From assembly GCA_947497455.1 (NCBI GenBank), contig CANMGU010000002.1:1334506-1398505 (forward strand): a stretch of 64,000 nucleotides of DNA. The letters run 5' to 3'. Below the pieces are notes generated by a model, which worked only from the letters and a program-made list of their open reading frames with translations, made no database searches and was not told the origin of the DNA. The position numbers were made by a program, and so were the translations under genes. The stretch comes from an uncultured Sphingomonadaceae bacterium. Lineage in GTDB: Bacteria > Pseudomonadota > Alphaproteobacteria > Sphingomonadales > Sphingomonadaceae. Numbering within the stretch: the first letter of the stretch is position 1; each line of letters starts with the position of its first letter. This document shows positions 47,196-54,800 of this stretch, in pieces.

Positions 47196-47571
47196 CTGCT
47201 GAAATCCAATATTGCGACATCTACGATATTCTCCAATGGACAGTTGGGAAATTCCAAAAGACTAAAACGGCAAAGCGGCCGAGTGCTAAAAATGCTTTAC
47301 TATTGTTGAATTGATGCAAGAACCGGCAATGACGCAACGTCGCCCTGCACAAATGCCATGTGATGGGGCGAAAAAGCCTTGCCCAAAATTCAAGCCCATA
47401 TCTTCGCATCCCGAGGTTGCAGTTTTGCGGGTTCATTGTTGAAAGTGGCTACAGTATTTTGGTCAAAATGGGCGTGATCGGGCGCCAGAATACTCCTTTG
47501 CGCCTTTGTACATAACGCCTCGTGGCCTTGAGGTTGAAAGGCCAACATGATGTGTTGGAGAACTGAATTTT
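47196..47571. other. Intergenic region upstream of globin 1 (376 nt)
   Basis: No gene supported. The last 50 nt before the globin start hold two adjacent inverted repeats, described as a separate feature. The remainder has no structure visible to me. Confidence 0.35.
47524..47558 (+). promoter_or_regulatory. Two inverted repeats before globin 1
   Basis: GGCCTT (47524-47529) pairs with AAGGCC (47538-47543) around an 8-nt loop. Overlapping its end, CCAACA (47542-47547) pairs with TGTTGG (47553-47558) around 5 nt. The second is a perfect 17-nt dyad ending 13 nt before the globin ATG. It could be a repressor site or compete with ribosome binding, since GGAG follows at 47557-47560. Confidence 0.35.
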
Positions 47572-48051
47572 ATGAACAATCGATCGAAATCCGAGAATTT
47601 TCTTACGGTGGCAGAGATTGATATCGTCCGGAGAAGTTTTCTGAACCTGGGGGATGAAAACGCGCGGGCGGGCGAACTTTTCTACCAACAGCTTTTCGAG
47701 GACAATCCGGAACTAAAAAGGCTGTTCTTGAGTGATATTTCGATTCAATCTGAGAAACTGACAAACATGCTTGGTATGATCGTTTCACAGATTCACAACA
47801 TGCCAGAATTGCTGCCGATGCTCGCTGACCTTGCGCGGCGTCATCTGGGATATGGGGTGGAGGCGGAGCATTATAGAGATGTGGGTGATGCACTCATTGG
47901 AACGATCCGTGATGTTTTGGGTCCCAAATTCAGACCTGAAGTCGAGGCAGCCTGGACAAAGGCCTATGAGGGCATTGCCTTGACAATGATCCAGTGCTGT
48001 TACGGCAGAGCTGGTATCGAGAAATATCAGATGGCCTCCTCGCAAAATTAG
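47572..48051 (+). CDS. Single-domain globin 1
   Basis: 159 aa heme protein of the globin fold (flavohemoglobin/neuroglobin-like, not truncated). The proximal histidine is His91 in LARRHLGYGVEAEHYRDVGDAL, the typical F-helix to G-helix signature. LTVAEIDIVRRSF forms helix A, and FYQQLFEDNPELKRLF the B-C region. There is no reductase domain. It likely binds O2 or NO or senses redox state. A paralogue of the same length class, with the same His91, is at 57497-57994 in opposite orientation, and the two flank the first autotransporter gene. Confidence 0.85.
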   Translation: MNNRSKSENFLTVAEIDIVRRSFLNLGDENARAGELFYQQLFEDNPELKRLFLSDISIQSEKLTNMLGMIVSQIHNMPELLPMLADLARRHLGYGVEAEHYRDVGDALIGTIRDVLGPKFRPEVEAAWTKAYEGIALTMIQCCYGRAGIEKYQMASSQN

Positions 48052-48122
48052 CTGAACATTGTTCCAGGATTGGTCAAGACCGCTCAAGTTGCCAGATAAA
48101 ATCGAACTGGGTCTTATCGCCA

Positions 48123-48168
48123 ACTCTTCAATGCCCACTTTTGCCCCAAAAGATGGACATTGAAGAGT
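48123..48168 (+). terminator. Long hairpin downstream of globin 1
   Basis: A perfect 11-bp outer stem, ACTCTTCAATG (48123-48133) with CATTGAAGAGT (48158-48168). Inner pairing CCA/TGG and TTTTG/CAAAA adds most of the enclosed sequence, giving a nearly continuous 46-nt hairpin 71 nt after the globin stop. CCGGTTTTG follows, a weak U-tract. Probably a terminator; an RNA or protein-binding element is possible. Confidence 0.45.
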
Positions 48169-48462
48169 CCGGTTTTGAATGCAGCGAGGCAAATGGAAGA
48201 ACAAGCCTCAACGGACATTCATCAGACCATGCTGTGATATAGCCTATATCGGTTTGGGCCAGAACCCGCAAAAGCGCATATTTGCCATGCAACCATGCGG
48301 GTTCGCGTTGTTTCTTCCCCTCGTTAAAGCCTCTAGTTCAGATCTGACAGAATGGCCTGCGCGCGCAGGCATTCTTCCATTTCCTGTCCACAGTTACCCA
48401 ACTTGGGAAATATGAATTTTGACCATGACGGGTATCAGCCGGTTAACAATGAGGGCTTTTTG

Positions 48463-50313
48463 ATGTCTGATCTTCGGTTGGTTATTTGTGCCATTCTAGC
48501 CGCCATAGGGTCGGTCTTTTTTAGCGGTAGTTTGCAGGCCGAAACCGGTGTCAGAGAATGTCTTCTGACACCGAGTAGAACTTGCGTGGATACGTTAAAC
48601 ACACGCTTGAGTCAGCTTGAAACGGGCATGCAGGATACCAGTGTCCTACCCCTGTTGAAGCTTAGACGTGTTTCAGCACTAGTATTCTGGCGCCGGTTTG
48701 ATCTGGCCGAAGCCATCGTAAAGACCATACCAACGGATGCACAAAATGCCACTTTGAAGGATTCGGCGCTTGTCGCCATTGTTTCGGTATCCCACGAAGA
48801 TCCACTAGAGCGAGCGCAGCGTTTGCTGGCCCAGATTGAATCGGCGGATTATTATGAGATTGCTCGAGCCAACTACATTGCCAATCTGGCGCGTGCTTCC
48901 GATCCCGAAACAGCGCTGCATGCGCTTGCGGCCACCAATCGTCCGAACACGCCGCTGAAATATGTGGCTGTACGCGAACTCTCGCAGGCATTGGCTTTCG
49001 ATGGTCGGCTCCAGAAAGCTGTAGAGCTTATCCGAAACGGGACTGGGAATGATAAGGGTCAGGAGGGAAATTACCTGTCATTCCTTGCGATTAGTGAACT
49101 TAATCAGGGTCGGGCAGCCAATGCTGAGAAGCTCTTGACTGACATTAAAGACCCGTTCTGGAATGCTGTCACCCGAAGTGAGGTTGCTGGGGTGGTCGCC
49201 AAGACCGGAAAGATGGCAAAAGCGGAAATTTTGTTTCACCAAGCCCAGAGTGAGATGGCGAATCTAAAGCAAACAGATCGCCGCTTCCGTGTATTCGACA
49301 CGTTTGCACGGTCTGCCATAACTGGACAGAGACTCGACTTGGCGGTCAACGCGATCCGTGACGTTGGCAGTTTTCCCTTAGATCAAGCGAATGCACTAAG
49401 CAGAATCATTGAGATCGCAGCAGGAAAAGTAACCCAGGCGGAATGGCGCCCCGTCGCTGATCAGGCTATTGCATTGCTCAAAAAAGACGAAGGCTCCCTA
49501 AAAGCAACGCGCAATAATTGGGATCGCGGTTGGAGCCGTTTGGCCGATGCGGTCGCGATAGCAGGGGATCCAAAATTGGCAGCACGCCTCACAAAGCATA
49601 TCTCTGATAGAAACTGGCAGCATCAAAATCTCGCCAATATCATCAGGACAACGATGCACAATGCGCAGTTCCAGGAGGCGCTTGATCTGCTGGCACTTCA
49701 AACCGATTGGGACAGACGTGTTCAAGGATATATTGCCCTTGCACAATTGGCAGAAAGCTCCGGCTATAAAGATTTGGCCAAGGAATCGCTTGTGACCGCC
49801 CTAGGGTTGATCGAGGGGCCTGAGTTTGTTCCCGTAAACGATACGACAATCAGCCATTTAGCAAGATATGAATCGCGGGCCGGGCAATATGAGCGCGCCG
49901 AGATGCGGCTAAGGCACGTGAAAGATAAAGAGCTCCAGATGCGCGGCCGGATATTCAATCTCGATATGGCGGCAATAAATGGTTCAAAAGATGATTATGA
50001 TAGGTATTTTTCCATCGCTCGTGAAGCCATCGCAAAGACAGAATCTGCAGATATGCAGGTTCATTTTTTGCAGATTCTTGCATCTCAACTTGTCTCTGCA
50101 GGGAAAACCCAACCCGTTCTGGAGTTCAGCAGATCAATTGAGGATGGCTGCGCCAGGGATAGATTTTTGGAAAGCATGGTATCGCTGATGGTTGACCTTC
50201 AGCGCTTTTCTCCAGCCCAAAGACTTATCTCCGAAATCTCAGCACCGGAAAAACGTGCTGCTCAAGAACATCAAATGGTCTTAAATGCTTTGCGATTATC
50301 ACTTGCCAGGTGA
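48463..50313 (+). CDS. Exported helical-repeat (TPR-like) protein of unknown function
   Basis: 616 aa. The signal peptide (MSDLRLVICAILAAIG...SLQAE, cleavage near residue 28) is followed by a helical array with repeated motifs such as RAQRLLAQIESADYYEIARANYIANLA and ALDLLALQTDWDRRVQGYIALAQLA, spaced about 30-40 residues as in TPR or SEL1-like solenoids. There is no enzyme domain. GAGGG is suitably placed before the ATG at 48463; an in-frame ATG at 48412 would bury the signal peptide. A periplasmic scaffold or binding role is likely for the fold. It lies between the globin and the autotransporter genes. Confidence 0.75.
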   Translation: MSDLRLVICAILAAIGSVFFSGSLQAETGVRECLLTPSRTCVDTLNTRLSQLETGMQDTSVLPLLKLRRVSALVFWRRFDLAEAIVKTIPTDAQNATLKDSALVAIVSVSHEDPLERAQRLLAQIESADYYEIARANYIANLARASDPETALHALAATNRPNTPLKYVAVRELSQALAFDGRLQKAVELIRNGTGNDKGQEGNYLSFLAISELNQGRAANAEKLLTDIKDPFWNAVTRSEVAGVVAKTGKMAKAEILFHQAQSEMANLKQTDRRFRVFDTFARSAITGQRLDLAVNAIRDVGSFPLDQANALSRIIEIAAGKVTQAEWRPVADQAIALLKKDEGSLKATRNNWDRGWSRLADAVAIAGDPKLAARLTKHISDRNWQHQNLANIIRTTMHNAQFQEALDLLALQTDWDRRVQGYIALAQLAESSGYKDLAKESLVTALGLIEGPEFVPVNDTTISHLARYESRAGQYERAEMRLRHVKDKELQMRGRIFNLDMAAINGSKDDYDRYFSIAREAIAKTESADMQVHFLQILASQLVSAGKTQPVLEFSRSIEDGCARDRFLESMVSLMVDLQRFSPAQRLISEISAPEKRAAQEHQMVLNALRLSLAR

Positions 50314-50451
50314 CCCCGTCGAAACAGGCACGTTTGGCTTGTACGAGCAGTATCTCGGAGCAACGAATAGTTTCTTGTCGGCATCCAATAATCTCTGACG
50401 CAGTCGATTTGCAAAAACCCATGCACCGCCGGTGAGCATATCCCCAGATGA

Positions 50452-50766
50452 TCAGAAATATTCTGGATTTCCGGAGACGATTTTTGTTATCGTTCCTGCC
50501 GACTTCCCATTTCCATCTAGATAAACAAATGCGCCCAAATGCTCAGCCAAGTTGTAGTTATCATTTATACCATTGTGCCAAATAACGTCGTAACCGACGT
50601 CCTTTATAGCCAACGAACCGCTAACTATTTTGGAGTCTGGTCTTTTCACATGGACTTCGGTGTCGCTGGGATAATAGACTGAAGCCTGTTTGCGGCCTCC
50701 GACATCAATATAGTGGGTATGCCCGACCATCAATTCTGATAATATTTCCCGCTCAAACAGGATCAT
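50452..50766 (-). CDS. Hypothetical protein, 104 aa
   Basis: Soluble, beta-rich-looking small protein (ILSELMVGHTHYIDVGGRKQASVYYPSDTEVHVKRPDSK...IWHNGINDNYNLAEHLG...GTITKIVSGNPEYF). No signal peptide and no family recognised. GGGAGA 7 nt before the ATG at 50766 supports translation and decides against a longer upstream start. It converges on the helical-repeat gene. Confidence 0.6.
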   Translation of the reverse strand: MILFEREILSELMVGHTHYIDVGGRKQASVYYPSDTEVHVKRPDSKIVSGSLAIKDVGYDVIWHNGINDNYNLAEHLGAFVYLDGNGKSAGTITKIVSGNPEYF

Positions 50767-51153
50767 CGTATTTCTCCCTTTGTCATTTGCTATCGTGTTT
50801 TTCGACGCGAGCCATAAGAAGCGGCTCAAAACCTGATTCCAGCAACAGTGCGGGATCAGCATATCGTTTTCCTCTCCGCATACTTACGTTATACGCCCCA
50901 GTTTCTGGGCAAAATAGGACAAAAAAGCAGATAGCCGGAAACTATATGAGTATTCATGCGTGGATGTTGAATCTCAAGTTCTGGCGCTTTGTGTAGAAAT
51001 GTGCCGGATGCCGATATTGGGGTTTAGAAGAAATCACTCTGAGCAAAAGGCTATCCTGCTTTATGCCGCGTCGCTCAGCCCGTTTAAACCGGATTAAGGA
51101 TCCGGGATACTTCGGATGGTGCCAGTCTCATAGCTTGGATATCAACCTGGCTT
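50767..51153. other. Intergenic region (387 nt)
   Basis: No gene supported on either strand. It should contain the promoter of the 104-aa gene and, near its right end, a small hairpin behind the winged-helix gene. Confidence 0.35.
51089..51105 (-). terminator. Small hairpin downstream of the winged-helix gene
   Basis: CCGGAT / ATCCGG 6-bp stem with a 5-nt loop, 48 nt after the winged-helix stop. On the minus strand it is followed by TTTAAACG, a weak U-tract. Plausible intrinsic terminator. Confidence 0.35.
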
Positions 51154-51591
51154 TTAGCTTTGGATCGTGAGACTCTTTTTGGATTTTTCAAACACCGCTT
51201 CCAGATGTTCTATTCCTTTTTGCGTTAGAAAAGCATGATTCTGACCATCATTGGAATGACCGTGCTCCAAATAGAGAAGCCCGTCTTTCATCAGCATATC
51301 AATGTAGCGCAGTGCATTTGTGGAGGCGCTGACGGAACCAATCCCACGCATTGAAATTTTCACGGTTCGGTTCATTTTATGCGCTGTGTAAAGCTCCAGT
51401 AGAATGTCCCAGCTGTCGACGCAAAAATATTGAGCGGGAAAAGAGCGGCTACATTCACGTCGAAGATTTAGTGCCAGTTGGGCTATACTGAGCCGCTCCA
51501 ACCTAGCTGCTGATTGGTTGCATTCAATGCGCTTAAGCCGTTTATCCATCCTATCTAGAGTCGCTATGAGATCGGTTGCAGTTTGTTTCAT
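51154..51591 (-). CDS. MarR-like winged-helix regulator
   Basis: 145 aa. An N-terminal coiled-coil-like helix (LIATLDRMDKRLKRIE) precedes a winged-helix region: FCVDSWDILLELYTA (helix 1), SMRGIGSVSASTNALRYIDMLMKDGLLYLEHGHSNDGQNHAFLTQKGIEHLEAVF (recognition helix, wing, last helix). This layout is common in sphingomonad MarR-related proteins. GGGAG lies 9 nt before the ATG at 51591; the frame extends 12 codons upstream without an SD. Located downstream of the giant autotransporter on the same strand, so it may regulate this locus. Confidence 0.72.
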   Translation of the reverse strand: MKQTATDLIATLDRMDKRLKRIECNQSAARLERLSIAQLALNLRRECSRSFPAQYFCVDSWDILLELYTAHKMNRTVKISMRGIGSVSASTNALRYIDMLMKDGLLYLEHGHSNDGQNHAFLTQKGIEHLEAVFEKSKKSLTIQS

Positions 51592-51696
51592 ATGTTCTGG
51601 CTCCCCAGCGATTTGAGGCTTGATCATTTAGGTTTCGCAGAATTACCATCTTGAATTGAATTCATCATTTTTGCGAGCAACTCTGCACAATAGTCA

Positions 51697-51732
51697 GCGG
51701 GGACCGGAGTGCTTCGAACTTCCGGTCCCCGC
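51697..51732. terminator. Strong GC hairpin between autotransporter and winged-helix genes
   Basis: Perfect 12-bp stem GCGGGGACCGGA (51697-51708) with TCCGGTCCCCGC (51721-51732), loop 12 nt, 71 nt after the autotransporter stop. No U-run on either side, so it may be a pause site, processing site or mRNA 3'-end protector rather than a canonical terminator. Confidence 0.5.
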
Positions 51733-51803
51733 CTATCCTGAGAAGCCTGCGACCCTACGGGAATTGCTTTCTCAGAAATCTCTGATTCATTTAAATGGAG
51801 CTA

Positions 51804-54800
51804 CTAGAACTGGACCTTCAATCCACCGCGTCCGCCAATACCGGTATAGTCGCCGCTGACATCAACATTGCCTTCAATGAAGCCGGTGACGCCTCCCTTC
51901 GTGGCAATGCTTAGGCCCAGATCGAACCGCCCGAATGTCCGAGACAATCGGTTGTCAATTTCGATGGAGTTGTCACCACTCGCAAATGTTAATCCATCAC
52001 CTGTTTGTTTTTGATGCACGGCTTGTCCACCGAGATAATAGGTCATGTTGTTGCCGCCCCAGATCGTGGCTTCTCCGCCAAGTCTGGCCCCGGCCATGCC
52101 GCGTATCCCATCATATTTATCGAAGGTAATTTCAGCTCCAAGTGCAGAAAAATCATCCAGACTGGCGCGTTGATATTCGAAGCTGGCAAGCGGTTGGATG
52201 AAAAACTTTTCATCACCAAAGCGATAGCCTGCTTCAAGCCTTACGCCATAGGCAGCACCATCAAGATCCGCAGTATAGCCAGCGGACCGCGCCCTGACAT
52301 CAGCCGCAATAAAGTCGTATTTGGCTAGTGCGTTGGCAAAGAAGCGACCGCTTTTCAGACCAGCATAGGCACCAATGTTAAAGGCATCGTATCGGACGTT
52401 ATCAGCGGTTCCATCAAAGCCCAGGTTTGAATTCAGATAGCCGCCGGTGAGGCCAAATAACCCGCCATCGCCAATCACTCCGGAACCGAATTCATAACCG
52501 GCCTGAAACCCGAAATAGTCCTGTTCATAATTCACCGCGACCGGTTCTGACAGACCTCCTTCGCCAAATTCAAAACTGTCATCCTGATTGGTAACGGTAC
52601 CATATATCTGCATCCATGCGGGGGACGCAGAATCATCAGCCGGTGTAGCCATATGGGCCGCCCATGCGTCGGCAGAGCGATACCAGAGCGATTGTGCCCC
52701 TTCGACAAACTTGAGCGTCTGGAACACCGGCGTGCCAATCGTGTTGGTCAGAAAAAAGTCATTATCCGGCGCATCGAAAAACACAGAATAGGCAAAGAAG
52801 CCGATTGTCTGGCTTTCCGTTCCAAGAGCGAAAGCATCTTCGTTCGTACCAGCACCGGCATCCACAACCAGAACCATATTGCCGAAGTTAGGGCTGGTAC
52901 TGATGTCATTAATCTCGAACACTGTATTACCGGTAGCCGCGCCCGCGATGACCAATGTATCTGCCGACCCTGCGCCGTCGAAAGTGACATCGAATGCGAA
53001 GCTACCATCACCGCTACCGACATAATCACCCGGCAGGGTCAGGCTGTTGCCAATCACGCCATTGCGCATCTCGATCAGACCGTCATTCCCGAACTGCTCA
53101 AGATTGTTGAAAGCAATATTGCCGCCGACGAGAACCGTGCCTTCATTGTTAAACAGGTCATTGCCTGCACCAAAGTCACTGTTCAGTGTTGCATTGAACA
53201 GGCCGTTATTGACGGTCACGTCATCAAAGGCGCTTAACAGCACCCGGCCATTAACCGTGCCGCTATTGGTTAGCTGTGTCGCACCGCCAATGGCTTCCAG
53301 GGCAAATCCGGCGCCGCTTTCCAATGTACCACTATTGTTGACTGCAATAGACGAGCCGGCAGTAACTGCGGTGATCGCGTTGCCGGTACCCCCGGCAACA
53401 GTACCGCTGGTGGTAACAGAGGCAGCTTCGGTTCCTTCCTGCAGCACGTTAATGCCATCCACGCCGCCAGTCACATCAGTTGCCGTGACCGATAGAGACG
53501 TGCCATTAGCCGAGCTAAGCGCCTCAATGCCATTGAAAGCGACACCGGTGACCGTGCCCGACGAGGTGATGATCAGCGCACCGCTGCCTTGATTGTCCGC
53601 ATCAATGCCGTTCTCGCCGCCATTGGTATTGGCGGCATTGACCGTCAGATCGGTACCATTGCCGGAGTTGTAAGCGTTTATACCATTAATTGTGGTTCCA
53701 TTAGCCGTCCCGGTGGACGTAACGGTCAGTGCGCCGCTGCCCGAGTTGAATGTATCTATCCCATGATCGTTGCCATCGGTATCGGCCGCATTGATCGTCA
53801 GATCCGTGCCATTGGTAGAGTTATACGTGAAAATACCGTCCAGACCTGCACCGCTTGCTGCGCCGGTGGAGGTGACGCTCAACGTGCCACTGCCATAGTT
53901 GACTGCGAAAATACCGTTATTGCTGCCGGTTGCCACATTGCTGGTGATTGTCAGGTCCGTGGTACCCACGTTATTATCGGCATTGATACCGTCACCGTTC
54001 TCACCAATGACCGTGCCTTGCGCATTGATGGTCAGCGAGCCGCCGAAGTTGTCAGCCAAGGTGCCATCGGTCGATCCAGTGATAGTTGTCCCTTCCAGCT
54101 GATCAATCACCATGGAGGCGGAGACATCATTGGCGCTGTTATAGGCAAAGACACCCTCTGCAGTCTGACCAGCAACATCACCGGTGACGCTGATGGTCAA
54201 GCCAGCGCTGCCGAAATTTTGCGCGCGCACGCCGATTTGTCCGCCGGTAACATCTGCTGCTGTTATTGATAGTGAAGTACCATTGGCTGTGTTGAAAGCA
54301 AAAATACCATCAAAAGCAGTCCCGGTCGTCGCGCCTGTCGAGGTGATCGTCAGAGCGCCTTCGCCATCATTATACGCGAAAATGCCGTTGCTGGCACCAT
54401 TGGCAACATTGCTAGTGACCGTAAGGTCAGTTCCATCAGATGAGTTCTGCGCAATAATGCCATTTAGCAGCCCTCCTGATGCCGCACCACTTGACGTAAC
54501 CGTAAGCGCGCCCTGTCCATTGTGGTCGGCGAAAATACCGTTATTGGCGCCGGTCGCCACGTTGCTGGTGATCGTCATGTCGGTACCAGTCGCAGTATTC
54601 TGGGCGTAAATTCCATCAACAGAAGTACCCATCGCCGTGCCAGTTGAATTAACCGTCAGTGCGCCGTTGCCCTCGTTAAGAGCGTAAATGCCATGGTCAC
54701 CGCCATTTGTGTCCGCTGCCGTCACCGCCAGATCGGTGCCATTCGGCGCATTTCGTGCATAAATGCCGTCAGAAGCGATCCCGGTCGCTACGCCCGTTGA

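Noticed and set aside
47043..47309. 88-codon plus-strand frame upstream of globin 1
   Set aside because: Cys/Trp/Gly-rich composition, no SD, and it overlaps the slightly better minus-strand hypothetical; neither is strong.
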